Assembly (NCBI GenBank): GCA_011947345.1 | Contig: JAAVTG010000611.1 | Span: 1-64,000, forward strand | Direction of reading: 5' to 3' | Length of the DNA stretch: 64,000 nt | Source: Phytophthora quininea | Lineage: Eukaryota > Oomycota > Peronosporomycetes > Peronosporales > Peronosporaceae | Position numbers and translations under genes: made by a program | Notes under the pieces: model-generated | Databases searched by the model: none | Told to the model about the DNA's origin: nothing | What the model saw: the letters and a program-made list of their open reading frames with translations, nothing else | Part shown: positions 20,397-33,168 of the stretch, one piece after another | How positions within the stretch are numbered: the stretch's first letter is position 1 | Layout: every line of letters begins with the position of its first letter

Positions 20397-23300
20397 ATGG
20401 TGGGCGCCAAGTCCCCGCGCGCGGCGGATGTGCGGCGCTGGCTGCGGCGCTGCCGCCCTTCCGAGCTGTCTGTGGACGATACCCTTGAGACGATTCGTTC
20501 TGTGCGTGGTTTGGTGCCTTTGGGCGGCCGCGTGGGCGGCTCTGACGGCACGACGCCGCCCATAACGCCTCGTGGCACTTTGGCGCTCTTCTCTGCGTCT
20601 CCAGAGACGTCTACAGACGCCAAAACCACTCAAGAACAAGATAAAAGAAGAGTTGGCGTCTGCTGGTTAATTCCTGCCAATTGCCAGCTTCAGGAGGCTT
20701 GGACAAGCTCAAGAAGGCGCTGGAGTCATTGCATCCAGAGGAGGAGGAGACGTTGCCCGTGGAGAGGGTGAGAGACAGGTTTTATGCCGAACGCAGGGAC
20801 TTTTTCCTCGTCCGCATCGAGCTGCTGCTTGCGGCTAAAGATCCAGAGCATTTGCAAGCCCAGGAGGCCGAAGAAGTAATTGACGAACTACTGAAGGAAG
20901 GACTGCGAGAAGCTCTGATTGACGAGCTCCACGCTCGCCAATTTGTGCAACCGCCGGGATTTAATGGTGTAGGCAGTCAGGAACGTCAAGCTCTAGTGGC
21001 TTGGGAGCTGCAGCTGCTGCAGGAGGAGGCTCTGTTGAGAGAACTGCTGCTGCTGACGTTAATGGCGTCCAAGGAACGACCTACACTGGAGAGTGCCGTA
21101 AAGATCGCCAAGACAGTCTTTAATTGGGAGAGTAGAGTGTTTGGAGAGAGGTTTACTAGCAGTACACTTACGCTGCCTGAAGCGCAGGTCGCTGCTAGGA
21201 AATTGACGCAGGTGGGTGTTTTGGTGGCCGTGAGGATGCTACATACAGCCGCGGGGGTATTGCAGCACTCAGCGTTACAGCAAGCGACGCAGTCGTTTTT
21301 CTTAACGGAATTGTGTGATGTGGATGGAATGGAAGATGGAGAGCAAATGACGTCGCCTGTGCCTGGTGTTTTGCTACTGGCTTGGGCGGCTCTGTTAGGT
21401 CGTCAATTCCTGGCGATTTCAGGGCACAACGAAGACGGACAAGAGAAAGAAGAGCTTCAAGAGATGCTCCACCAGACTTTGGTAGCTTCTGAAAAGCTCC
21501 ACAGTTTTCAGTACCTAAACGCGCTTCTGCATTCGTTGGTATTTAACAGTGACGAGGTAGGGGATGAAAATACGGCGCGCCACCCCATATTGAAGCCGCT
21601 GGGCCTATCTGCAAAGACACTGTGGGCGTTACCGACTGTTGCTGCGCCCGCAGCGTTCCGTCGGGGCGTGGATGCCGCTCAGTGCCTCACTCGAATCTCT
21701 CGAGGTAGTAGCGCAGTTTATCAGCAAGCTGCGGCTGCGTTCTTAAACGACATGTTGTCGTCCTTGGGATATATGGAAAACTTGGAAGGTGGTCAGCAAC
21801 TTCATGCTATGGTGAAGTTCGTGCTCCCTACGCTATCTAATGCGAAGGTGGCCAAACAAATCCTTGGTATTGATGATGCCAGCAATATGGTGGACGATGG
21901 GCCGGAAGAAAATATGGCGCTTCGCTCTCTTCTTGTGAAAACTAGAGCCCATCTACCGCAAAGTCTTCTCTCGTGCGTCGAGATGCTCACCGCGCTCTCT
22001 TGTAACTACCAAGATGTGGCATGTCCTGCCGTTCTTCACGAAGCACTAAATTATTTTGACAAACCTCGTGCTGGATTAGATGGACTCGCGATTAACAGCG
22101 GGGATACTTACCGTCAACTTCCTCCAGTGGAGTACTTCCGTGACGTTTTTGGCGAGACTGATCGTGTGGAATGCACTCGGTCGTTTGCTTATGATGAAGG
22201 AGAGGGGCGTTTGGTTGTTCCTGTAGGTACAGTTGGTACCCTTGTGCGCTCAGGAGATGAATTGCAGGTGGAGTGGCTTGTTTCGGACACGAATGCTGGC
22301 AGAAATGCCTTCTCTCTATGGGATTTGTTGATGGTTCGCGCGAATGACTTTGTTGCAGGTCTCCAAGCTGGACGTGACACTAATACTGAAGATGTAAGCG
22401 TGCTTACGTGTTTCTTTGAGTTTATCGTACAACTCGGTCAGCAATGCGATGGCGGACAGTCCACTCTAAATGGTCTTCGACGATCCTGGGGCCAGGCAAG
22501 ACTGCGCCGCTGGTGGATCGACCATCAGCTGCCATCGCCAGAGGTGTACGTACCAAGATTAGTAAGTCAGAAGGTTGCTTTACCGATGCTTCTTACAGCA
22601 TCAAGAGAGAACTTGGTTTCTTGGGGAATCCGGGATCGATACGCCCGAGAGCGAATCCTGGCACAGGTTGGAAATGATTCGGTAGATACTGTCTTTGGAC
22701 GCTACGATCTGTCGTGCGCTGCTGTTCAAAAGACCCTTTTGGCGTGGATGGTGGCATGCACCTTTTGCACTTACTTCTCGGAGTGTTGGATGGATTATTA
22801 CAGGCTTCGCCCGAGGTTTTTGACGGTAGTGATAATGGCTCTTACCTTCACTTAGTCACTGCAACTTTCATTGCTCTTCGGGCTCTATTATCGAATCCAG
22901 CAGGTGTTGAGTTGCTAATGAACCCTTCGCTTGGTGGTGGTCGCGAAGAGTGCTTGAGTTTGCTCGTGAAAAGTGCCAAAAAGCTATTTGAATTACAGGA
23001 ACGATTAATCGGCGAGTATCCTGTCGTTCTAGCAACACAAGAAATCTTATTGAGTGTCGTGCGATGGTTCTTGGCAAAAGAAGCTCAGACTTTGGCCAAC
23101 CCAGCGAGGATAGGTATTGAGTCGGACACATTTACAGCTACAGAGAGGCTTTGGTTTGTCGGTGCAACAGAGTTTGTGATCGAAGTCCTCTCTACCCACG
23201 AGAGCTGGAAGTTTGTTACCATAAGCGAGCGGTGGGAGGTGAAGGAGCGTTGCTTCCGCTTGCTGCACGTGTTAATTCTGCCTCGTAAGTACATCCGTGA

Positions 23301-26300
23301 ACAGAACGGTATGATGCCGGAATTTGAGGCGGCACTACGTGATACACTTTCTACAGATGTGTCACTACTCATGAAGTTATTGCGTTCATCATGCGCTGTG
23401 CTATCCTCTGCCGATAGTGAAGTGTCGGACAAAAGTGATGAAAAGCAGGAAAGCAATTGCCATTTTCCTCTTGTTTGTGAAGGCGACGACGGGGCTGATG
23501 CCAATGTGGTGCAGCTAGAGTCTCTAGTCACGACTTCCTTGCGGCTACTCGTTTTGTTGCTTGGGAATCTTAATGATTCTGCCAAGCTACAGACTGCGCG
23601 AAAGATTTTACTAACACCTATCGATGATGGTAGTCAGAAGAACCGTAAGTCATTAACGGTAGTTACACTGTGTGGAGGGTATCTTGGATATCCATTAGAA
23701 AACGCGCCAGGAATTGCGTACTGGTCGATGCAGATTTTACAACGTGCAGCAGTGGTTTTGGACTACCGACTAGAGCGAGAGAGAGATATGTCCTCGATGC
23801 ATTCCCTTGTCGCTCTTTTCCATGGACACCAAGATCTTCCTCTCGTTAAAAACATGTTTGCCCGTTTACTGCGAGCAGCATCACCCCACTGCTCCACTCT
23901 ACGAAAGGAAGTAGTTCAGATGTTGACGCTGTGCTTAGAACACCAACCAGGGTTTTTGGCATTGCTATTACTAGGAACCGAAAGCAAGGAGAACGAGAAG
24001 GCAGAGACCGATCCTCTGCCTTTTGTGGCCTTACTGGAGCGCTTCTTCGTTGCCTCAGAGCAGCTCTTAGAACAATCGTCGGATCTCTTTTGCGCGTTGT
24101 TGACATTTCTGGTAGAGGTATGGAAAGGTGCGATTCATAACGGACTTGGTGTTCACTTGAAGATTATGGAAGCATTGCGCGCCCGTGCGAACTTCTGGGA
24201 GAACGTGACTCGTGCGCTCAAGATCCACATGCCACTAGAGTCTGTTGAAGAACGTGGATTGTTGGATATGGAGCTATTTGCAGCAACGGTTCAAGGTATG
24301 GGAGGCTCGAGTAGTGCTTCCGAGACGTACTTTGGGCGGTCGAGTGCGTATGGATACTTGGCACGCGGTTTAATTCTTCAGTTGGTGTCGTACGAATGGC
24401 ACAACCACGCCTCTCGACAGAATGACCACCCGCTATTAAATGTGCTTGAGACCTTCAGGAAGGAAGGTTTGTATTCGCATTGGTTACGTACCTTTACACG
24501 TCTAGACTACTCGCCTTCTCAAATGGAGCAGTATGCGACATCCATCGGACGCGCTTGCAAGTTAAACACGTCAATTGCAAACTTTCTAGATGAGCTCCCG
24601 GTAGGTGGAGTTTCGATGTATCTCGAGGGACTTGTTTGCGATTCGAGCGCTCTTAAGTGGCAATTGAGCGGTGGTGGACACATCAAAGTGCAGGCTTCTC
24701 CTGGAGACATCCGCGCAGTCAAATTGATCAAGTGGAGTAACTTGCAAGCTGCTTATCTTCATGCTCAGATCTTTTCCCTGACTAAGTGGAAAGTGTTTAT
24801 GGAACTCTTTTGTCTACAAGCTGGTGGTCCTCCTGACTCTGCGTCTTCAGAATCAAGTGAGTCGACAACGACGAGACGGCTAAAGCGCAAAGAGTCGATG
24901 ATCTCGTCCCCGCCTCGTACCGACAACAGTTCCAGGCTTCGTTTGACGGCTCCATCGTCAGCATCCAGCTCAGACAGCTTATCATCGTCGCGATTCTCCG
25001 GCGATCGCACCTCGTTCGGTATGATTCAGGTGCTCGCGGATGTGATCAAGACAAGGGTGAGTCAATACGAGAACCAAGACGAAAAGCTAGATTACTTCGT
25101 ACTGGTTCATCTACATGATCTCGTCCAGCTACTAGTGTCTATGCTGCACCACCAGCTTTGCTTAGTAGTGCGCAAGACCCGCGATCCGAAGTTATCGCAA
25201 ACTCGACAGCGCCTTGAAGGGTCTGATCCGAATGCTAAGCTCGACGAGAAGGCAGCACTCGTTCTGTTGGCCATTATCGAGAAAACAGAGAGTGCAGTAC
25301 GCGAGTCGATGGAGTTGCTTGCACGCGATATGGAGCTAACGCGCTTGAACACCAATGGGGTTGATCGGATGTCGCTCCAAGAGGTGTCTTCCACTGTTAT
25401 GCCTCTAATCGTGCGGTTGGTGCCAGACTTCGAACGAAAGGTACAAACGATCTTTGAAGGGATGCACACATCGCTCTTTACTGCTGGGTTGCTGCTTGTG
25501 CGGCACCTCCGCAAGGTTAGTTCCGCGCAACCAAGCAGGGTGGAAGATGTGGAGATGGAAAACGCGACGCCTCTGAAGTCTCTGTTGCAGGTAAAACTAA
25601 TTGGCCATTGCATGAACGCTATTAGCTTGTGTGATACGCAGAAGCAGCCGACGAAGGCCACGCAGTCCCTCTTCCAACTAAGTTGGTGCCTCTTTCAACA
25701 AGTGCTAGATAGCTTTGAAAATCCCGAAGCTAAGTCGACACTGCGGGTGGCAAGTGCCATGCAGCTCAACCCGTTTATCAAGGAGTTGGAGCATGACCAA
25801 CAAGGCATAGGCGCACTATTCCACTTGTTGGTGCAGCGTTTCCGGTCTACTTCGTCCAGTAAGGAAGTGATGGCCAAACAAGAGGAAGCTTGCCAAGTAT
25901 TGCGAGGCTTGGCGGCTGTCGTATGGAACTCAAACAACACCGCGATGTGTCGTCGTGTCATGTTGTCAGGCAACCGCAGCTCAAATCTGAGATTGCTATC
26001 GATGTTAGCAACACAATTACTCCCGCTACTCCAAGCTCAAATGGAGCGGGAAGAAGAAACGAGCAAGTTGCGCGGCTACGTGGGTACAGTAGATGATGCT
26101 ATGGATGACGGCGAAGGTAAAGGGCCAGAGCGTTCCTTGGCACATCAAATGTGGTGCCTTGTACTAGATTTTGTCAGTGGTTTAGTGCGTGTGAACGGTG
26201 GCGACGGAGAGGACGAAGTATGGGAGTTTCTAGCCCACGCTGAGAAGATGCTGTTTGCCGCAGTTGATCCAGCAGTCACTCAACGCATGACTCATGCGGT

Positions 26301-27127
26301 CGTCGTCGAGCATCAGTCATTGTTGCGTCTAGCGAACGCTCTAAGCGGAACTGCCTCTCGACGAAAGCGCTGGCGGCAAGCGTTCCCTTCGAATTCGGTT
26401 GTGCTTATGGAGCAGAGCCGCCAGTTATTACGACGTGCATGCGTGTTGCTTGGTAGCTCATCTGCTGAGACCAATCGACTGCGTAAGGAGAGCCTTCAAA
26501 AGAAGGCGAAATCGCCCAAGTCTAGCGTGAGCTTGGCCCCACGTCCCCACGATCACCTCGATCGCCGTCAGCGTTCACGTTCGCCCACCAAACGCTGCTT
26601 CATGAGCACTTGCAGGCGGTTCAAGCGTCGGAAAAGAAGAAACTGACAGATTTCCATCATGATATGGAGGGGAGCTTGTAGAGGTCGTGCGACTGGCGAG
26701 CTTATTGCTGACAAAGTGGACTGCTTCCTTGACTGATCGCGATGCGATTCTCGTCGTGGACGGTGTACGGTACGTCGATGAGGAACAGCTCGTGCCGCTG
26801 CTCGCCTATATGGCTCCTAGTGAAGCTCGCTCCATGACCAGCAGCGCAGGCTTGGGTCATTTGTGTCTGGCAATGGAATTCATGCTGGACCAACTTTCAG
26901 CAGACGAGGAATATCTAGACGAGAAAGTGAAGGCAGTGATGGCAAACACCATCGACTCGTGCGCACTGCTCTTCCTCAAGACCTACTTGCTCCATGCCGA
27001 GCAGTATGAGCTTGTGAAACGTGACCGAAGCGAGCTGAAAAGCTTCTTTCGACAGCTAAACTCCAGACTGAAGGGCGACGACAGTGAGGTGGATACTCAA
27101 CTGATTGAACACATAAGCAAGGTATGA
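20397..27127 (+). CDS. NUP188: Nucleoporin NUP188-like, about 2200 residues, four frame junctions
   Basis: A very long alpha-solenoid-like protein. Identity rests on blocks that match NUP188 order: RDRFYAERRDFFLVRIELLL near the start, PVPGVLLLAWAALLGRQFL, FQYLNALLHSLVF, and a barrel-like insert LVVPVGTVGTLVRSGDELQV followed by WLVSD. These correspond to the vertebrate segments around PVLLAWALL and RIPQGTVGQV. Later HQPGFLALLLLG and long helical repeats continue to TGA at 27125. NUP188 belongs to the inner ring of the nuclear pore. Frame junctions lie near 20660 (could be a missed intron), at AAAA 22728-22731, at CCCC 26537-26540 and near 26678; the last three are each repaired by one extra base. 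A Ser-rich low-complexity segment is at about 24840-25000. Confidence 0.78.
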
Positions 27128-27466
27128 AGTAGCAACTAAGCGGAACTGTAGCATGCGCTACCTCTAACTGTACCATGCTCTTTGAACAGATCATCACCAC
27201 AGACTGATGAGGACCATGCAACGTTTTGGAAATCGATAACTTTGGGTGGAAAAATGGATCAAAATGGCTCTCTGTATTGAGATGAAAACTGCCGCTCCTG
27301 AGTATGAATAGAGATATAGACACTGCTGCTTGAGGGCTGTACGAGGTGGCCTCGTCAGCGACGCGTTCGCCTCAACGGCAACCCAGAGGGAACTTACTGC
27401 ACACGTAGGACGGATGCACTGCCATGTATCGCTTTGCTCTGGTCTAGAAGCTTTAGCACAAGCTGC
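27128..27466. other. Intergenic, no gene seen
   Basis: Convergent gap between NUP188 and the TOS1-like gene. Nothing recognisable beyond likely 3' untranslated sequence. Confidence 0.5.
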
Positions 27467-29144
27467 TTAGCAGTTCACCAGCTGCTGGTACAGCGAGCCC
27501 AGTTGCGTCAGCGTGAAGTCGAAGCTGGCCAGCTCGACGATCTTAATGAGACCCTTGCCAGAGTCGTCGATGAGCGTGACGTAGACCGTGGTTTCGTCGT
27601 AGGACCGGGAGGCAAAGTTGTCACCTCCGGGGCTAAGGATGGAGCCGTCGAAGAAGTAGTAGTGCGTGGTCACCTTGCCGCAATCGGTGTTGGTTTCGAT
27701 CACCTCAGCAATGTCGAGCTCACCGCAACCACCAACAGGGCCAATGCCACGGCAGTTGCAGCCGTACTGGTTCGAGTGCACGATTTGAGCGTTAAGCATC
27801 CAGATAGCCGGTCGGTCAGGAGACGTGCCCTTGGGCATCTTGACCTCCGTCACGAACGCCTTCTTGCCGCCGCCCCAGCCGTGGTAGTCGTTGTCGCCAG
27901 CAAAGCCCTGGCACTGGCCGTTGCACTTGTTGCCGGTCATGATGTTGATCTCGGCACCAGTCTGCACACCGGGGCCACCGCCGATCTTGGACGGGTCCGA
28001 AGCGTCCGACAGCACACCATTGAAAACCGTGGGCGCCGTAGCTTTGCTTTTGCCGTCAGCCGAAGCGTAGCCTTGAGGACCGTGCTGGTTCTTGCCGGAG
28101 TAATCGATGTTCAAGTTGTTCATGAACGTCAAGTTGGTGGTTGTATTGTCCTTGCGGGAGTACGACGACACCTTGCTCCACGAGCCGTTGGCACCCCATC
28201 AGAGAAGACAGCAATGTTCTCGATCTCGCAGGGGCCACGGAAGACCATGGTGACCTCCTCCGACATGGGTCCGACGGGACTGTTGACGTTCACGGACTCC
28301 TTGGTGCACGAACCCAAGTCCTTCACACGGTTGTAAGAACCCGCAACGTTGCCTGCATTCATACCCTTGTACGAGTACGTGGTCTTGACCGTGCCCAGAG
28401 GGCTGTAGCCCTGCACGGTCCCCTGCTTCGGGCTTTGGGTGGAGGTTTGAGTGGTGCTACGCTCTTCCTGGCTAGGGGCAGCTGTCGCGGCGGGGCGGTC
28501 GGGGCCAAGGTCGGGGCTGAGGTCGGGGCTGGGGTCGGGGCTGAGGTCGGGACAGAAGTCGACTGCTGGTGCTGGGTCTGACTTTGCTGTTTCTGCTGGC
28601 CGTAGTTGCCACCTCCGCCAGAGCAGAAGGTGACGTCGTACATGGTTCCGGACGGGCACTGGTGGGTCTTGGAGTCGTCCTTGGGGAACAGATAAGCATC
28701 CGTGCAACCGTCCGCCGGGCAGTTCAAGACGGCACAGCTGCCCTGACCGATGTTGGACTTGGGTGTCACCGTCATAGGCACGTTGAATCCCGTCTTGCAC
28801 TTGCCGTAGCTGCAGGCCTTGCAGTCCTCGTAGCTCGAGCACCAACCCGGGTTAGGCGGGATGATGCTAATGTCGTACCAGATCGAGATGTCGACCGCCA
28901 TCTCCAGCAGCGTGGCCGAATTGTTGGCTGTGTGCCGGTACATATGGGCGGGTCCGCTCACGTCCGTCGTGTAGGTGCCTCCGACGGCGATCTCGGCCAC
29001 CTGTTGAGCAGCAGAACCCGACTGGCTGTGGAACAACTCGATCGGGTACGTGCACTGGTTGATGAAGTTGACGGTCGTCGCCGTCGCCGACGCCACCGCG
29101 GCGTACAGGCCCGTCGCCAGAGCGATCTTCGCGGGCATGGCCAC
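27467..29144 (-). CDS. Secreted thaumatin-like / TOS1-type glucanase fusion, two frame breaks
   Basis: The N-terminus has a signal peptide (AKIALATGLYAAVASATA). A cysteine-rich thaumatin/osmotin-like domain follows (VNFINQCTYPIELF, WCSSYEDCKACSYGKC, GCTDAYLFPKDDSKTHQCP, YDVTFC). Next comes a Pro/Thr/Ala-rich linker (PTSAPTPAPTSAPTLAPTAP). The C-terminal domain has the TOS1 family pattern: GGPGVQTGAEINIMTGNKC, DYHGWGGGKKAFVTEVKMP, RPAIWMLNAQI and GCGELDIAEVIE with paired acidic residues. It should act on beta-glucan in the wall or outside the cell. The frame slips near 28488 in the linker and at CCCC 28194-28197 (WGANGSWSKVSSYS continues). Confidence 0.78.
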
Positions 29145-30632
29145 TTCACCATGGTGGTTTCTTTGGGGTGGAGCTGTGAGGGGTAGTCTGAGCCGACAAG
29201 TGATCGCCAGCGAGCAGAATGCAAAGTGACGCTCGGAAGATAGCGAGCACGGCAGATATCGTTCAGATTAGAGCGACAGCCGACGGCTGATCGTGGTAAC
29301 GGGCAGCTGACCAGAAACCAGCGCAAGTTTCAACCACGCCAGCGCCAGCAGTCGATGGGACACAGTACTCGAGGATTGTAAACCATGCCACGATTTCCGA
29401 AAACGCATACCATCCGTTACATATACTTTTCTACTTTGAATTTTGTATTGGTTTTCGACCTTTATGAATTGCATCCCAGCGTAAGTCGTTCGTATCGGCT
29501 TTCACGGGGGTCTCGATTTTCACTGTTAGCAGCTCCCATACAATGCGACGACGAAAAAAATCTTGTCTCTCTTTGCAGGAGTATTCGAGCACCTGGCAGG
29601 GCTGTACAAATCGCAACGCTGTAATTCGCGGCAGTCCGCCTCTCAGCCGCAAATTGAGGCCCAGTCCGAGTCCAGAGAGATCAGCTCGAACGGCGAGACG
29701 TGGTGGCGTGCGAGTGCGTGCCTTGGCAGCCGGACCGTGCTCTTGATGTTGGTTACGCCGTCCTGCAGGGACACAGTGTCTAGCAATTCCCCGAGGCCTC
29801 GCAATTGCAAGGTCTCATCTGCTCTCGTCCTGCGTTGTGGAGGTCGCAACAAGGATTGGAATAAGGCTCATGGGACAGCATGCAACATTGCTGCAGCAGC
29901 GGCAATTCGACGCTGTCTGCTGCTGTCGCGAAGTTGTTTGCAGGTCCCAGCAGGGTGAAGTTTCACGGAACTCGAGCAGAAGCGATGAAATGGAAGAGCT
30001 GGGCCAGCTGCCTCGAAAGGCTCACCGGAATACTTATCCTCTGGTTTGTCTGTTGCGGTGGGCAGAGGTGGCTGCTGGCCGCATGGATGGAGCCTCGGCC
30101 TCGAACTTCGAGGCCACGATCCGAGCTGACTGTCTTCTGGTGCCAATCTTCCCCGCTGGACATGTAAAGGCGGTTTCGATGATTGCCTATGGTCTCCGAC
30201 GTGACCACGGCGGCGTGGGTGAAATTCGGCGGTTCTTGCGAAGTTCGAGCGGGGATCGATGTCGTGCCTGCTTGCCTGCAGCGTTGGCTTTGCAGTCCAA
30301 GCTTTTCGCTTCGAACGGCGGGAGCGGCGGCTTGCCATGTGGCATTCGCCATCTGCATGAGACATCGAGTGACTCAGGCAGCGACTCGAAAGTACGAGCA
30401 GCGTCACAGTGCTTTGCGGTCAAGCCGGAGAGCTTCAACGTGTCGCGAAGTTGTGAAACGCTACAGTCGCGACCCGTTGATTGAAAATACTGTCAAGGCC
30501 TTTATCTTTCGTCGGCACGCCATAAGAAAGCCTCGAGCTGCTGCATTTCGCTCGCAGAGCTATTCTCGACTGTCGCTCGCGAGTTTTTCGAGACCGAATG
30601 CCCGGCATCTCAAAGGCGGCGACTGGAGCGTC
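29145..30632. other. 1.5-kb stretch without a recognised gene
   Basis: Several frames stay open on both strands between 29560 and 30480, but none shows a domain, and none keeps a codon pattern across its length. The first part is the promoter side of the TOS1-like gene and the last part the promoter side of the TPR gene. A small unknown gene cannot be excluded. Confidence 0.4.
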
Positions 30633-31618
30633 ATGAACTCGTTGGACGCTCCGTCGGTGAGTCTGCGCGAGATCCACCACCTAATTAATGAATGCCACGC
30701 TGCGCTGGCGACAGATCCGTCGTGCCTGCACACCCGCGCGGTCCGCGGCCACGCCTGCATGAAGATCAAGCTATGGGATCAAGCAATACAAGACTTCTCC
30801 GAGATCCTCCGCCGTCGACCCGACGATGTCCACGGTCGGTTTAGTCGCGGTATGGCGCTGTTTAAAAGCAAGCGGGTGGATGACGCCCAACGAGATTTCT
30901 CCCAAGTGTTGGAGCTGAACCCCAGCCATGTCATGGCACGTTATGCCCGGTAAGTGGCCGGGTCGAACCGACAAAAATATTAATCGTTGTGATCACTAAG
31001 AGATGCTTTCAGGGCTGGATGCTACAATTCCGAAGGTGCTTTCCACGAGGCTATCGAAGAGTACTTGTTGGCGCTGCAACACGACGAGAAGGAGAACGCC
31101 GGAGGGTTTCGAGGTGATAAATGTCGGTTGGGGATGCACGAAAGCGCAGAGCAACTTATTCGCAAGGCTTTGAGGACGTCTGCTCGCTTGCGAGCTACTA
31201 GTGACAGTACCAAGTCTAACATCAGTGAAGACAGAACGAAAGACAATAAAGATGGGCGCTCAAACCAAAACCTGAAGGCTGAGCCGTCGGAGGACATACA
31301 AGTACGGTCAGAATCGGTGCCGGGGAAACGACCGAGGAAGGTGGTGCAGGTGCGAGTAAATCTGAGCGAGTTTGCGAGCACGTCTCCTCAACAGACCAGT
31401 GCGAATTCGGAGCCGCAACAACCCCCACCACAGAAAGCCACCCCTTTTCCGGTGCTGTGGTTGTTCCTGTCGATTGTATGACTGGAAGCACGTCCACGAA
31501 ACAACCTCATCGCAATTCCACTACGCAGCAGCCAACGCAGCAATCAACACCTGCGACTCGAGTCGCTTCTGTTCGTGTAATACCAAAGGCGGTTCGTAGA
31601 GTCACCGTAGCGCTGTAG
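30633..31618 (+). CDS. Tetratricopeptide-repeat protein
   Basis: Exon 1 is 30633-30949, the intron 30950-31012 (GTAAGT/TTTCAG) and exon 2 runs from 31013. Three to four TPR units are visible: LINECHAALATDPSCLHTRA, ACMKIKLWDQAIQDFSEIL, GMALFKSKRVDDAQRDFSQV and GCYNSEGAFHEAIEEYLLAL. The second half is a low-complexity Lys/Glu/Ser-rich tail. The first tail frame stops after LWLFLSIV near 31479, but after a one-base shift at CCCCTTTT (about 31441-31448) the Thr/Gln-rich tail continues (TTQQPTQQSTPATRVASVRV) to TAG at 31616. TPRs bind partner proteins; the partner is unknown. Convergent with DRC8 with a 30-base gap. Confidence 0.68.
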
Positions 31619-31648
31619 CTGATCAATAAGATCCATTTTGGTCTCCTT

Positions 31649-32412
31649 TTACGCCTTCTTCGGGTCCAGTGCCTTCGTGAGCAGTGCAATGTAGTCTTCG
31701 TAGTAAATTCTACCCGTCGGAGGGTCTTTGGCTCCAGCCAAGAAGGCTGCGGATACAGCAACACGTCATCAAAGTTACTGTGGGTCTTGTTCCAAGGTTT
31801 CTCACCTTCGATTTCTTTCTCTCGGAAAGGCGTCCCCTTCGTCGAGAGTAGCTCCCGCATGACCTCAGCTTCGATGTAGCCCTTCTTCTCCGTGTCGATC
31901 ACCTGTCCAAAAGAACGCATTAACACCTTCGGTAAACATACTACAAGCATTGGCACGCACCCGAAATGCAGCAAGGATCGTCTCATCCGTGTCGGGCTCA
32001 TACTCGTTGGTGTACAGCACCTCCAGCATCTTCTTCTCGAAGCGGTCGTACGCCACAAACGTCGACGGCTCGTCCTCTTGCATCTACAGGAAGCAATAGT
32101 CAACACTTTCTTCCTTTACAAAATCGCACGAAATCTATTCACCTCTGGTAGTATCTTCTTGATGATGTCCTTCTCGCTCGGGTAGGCGCCGAGAAACCTC
32201 ATGATCGTGCTCACCTCTCTGCAGAACGACAGCAACTGAGTGTGTACCGGCACGATGCTGCTTCAGAGCTGCATAGCAGCTACCCACTCTTGGATCACCA
32301 TGCCCTTCTTCTCCTTGTCAAACATGTCAAAGGCGGCACGGATGCGCACCTTCCGTGCAGCTTCATCGTCGCCCGGCGCGCGCTGGTTGCTCCCGGTTGC
32401 TGCCGAAGCCAT
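31649..32412 (-). CDS. EF-hand flagellar protein, DRC8/EFCAB2-like, intact
   Basis: Five exons reconstruct without any frame break: 32412-32288, 32218-32143, 32083-31961, 31902-31806 and 31746-31649. The protein starts MASAATGSNQRAPGDDEAAR, then has an EF-hand-like FDMFDKEKKGMVIQEE and VSTIMRFLGAYPSEKDIIKK. It continues with FEKKMLEVLYTNEYEPDTDE, a second EF-hand (VIDTEKKGYIEAEVMRELL) and DPPTGRIYYEDYIALLTKAL. This order and length (about 165 residues) match EFCAB2/DRC8, a calmodulin-like subunit of the nexin-dynein regulatory complex in motile cilia. It would be expected in zoospore flagella. Intron 1 uses GTGGGT/CTGCAG, which alone restores the EF-hand. Confidence 0.83.
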
Positions 32413-33168
32413 CGCAAAGATTCAAATTTAAAAGGCCGCCTCGAAACTGATCGTCCTTTCACCGTAACGTCTTCCCAGAGCGCGGCAACCAGCAGTAGTG
32501 CTGTCAACGTACGTGACGTGCGCTGTACGTACGCCTGGAGGCTTGGGAGGTGAAGGTTTGGCCTCCCAACCTTCAGCATCGATACTTTTGTGCACGGAGC
32601 ACGCAATACAAAACAGAGTATAAATTGGCAGCGATATCCCGACGGCATCGGACAGCATACTGGTGCGCGCGCGCTGCGCAATGTTCGAGCGACAGCTTCC
32701 ATAGGGGTGAAAGCGTTCTGCTGCAATAATATGCTCATCGGTTCTTTCTCTTCTTCGCGGCGACGTGCACTTCAGGTGCGATCGAGTCGAGTTTGTGCTC
32801 TTCTCCTTCCAGTTGTCCCCTAACAGTAGCAAGGCCCAGTCATAACTCTAGCCTGGCAAGATATGAGTCGCAACCACCGGCACTAAGGTGATCGTGATGC
32901 AGTTCGAGCTTCTGTTCGGAGAGATCCCTGAAAACGTTCGCGCTGTCGTCAATGCTTGTAAGCTGGGCAACAGGGCCATGACGGAGATTTATAGCTTCAA
33001 TGCCATGATAGTGTGCTGATTGCAGCCACCTAAAACGCTGAAAGCGAGATGCTTACTCACGACGACAACGAGTGTTTAGAGTCAGAGTACTAGAAGATAA
33101 ACGGCATGTATTGCAAGTGATCTGGCAGAACGGTGTAAAACTAACTGTTCAAACCGCTCATCCAACAT
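32413..33168. other. Intergenic, no gene seen
   Basis: Upstream side of DRC8 and flank of the next transposase remnant. No conserved coding stretch. The left end of the hAT element probably lies in here, but I could not find matched terminal repeats. Confidence 0.4.

Noticed and set aside
27434..28336. 300-codon plus-strand frame
   Set aside because: Antisense to the TOS1 domain, whose family motifs on the minus strand are clear.
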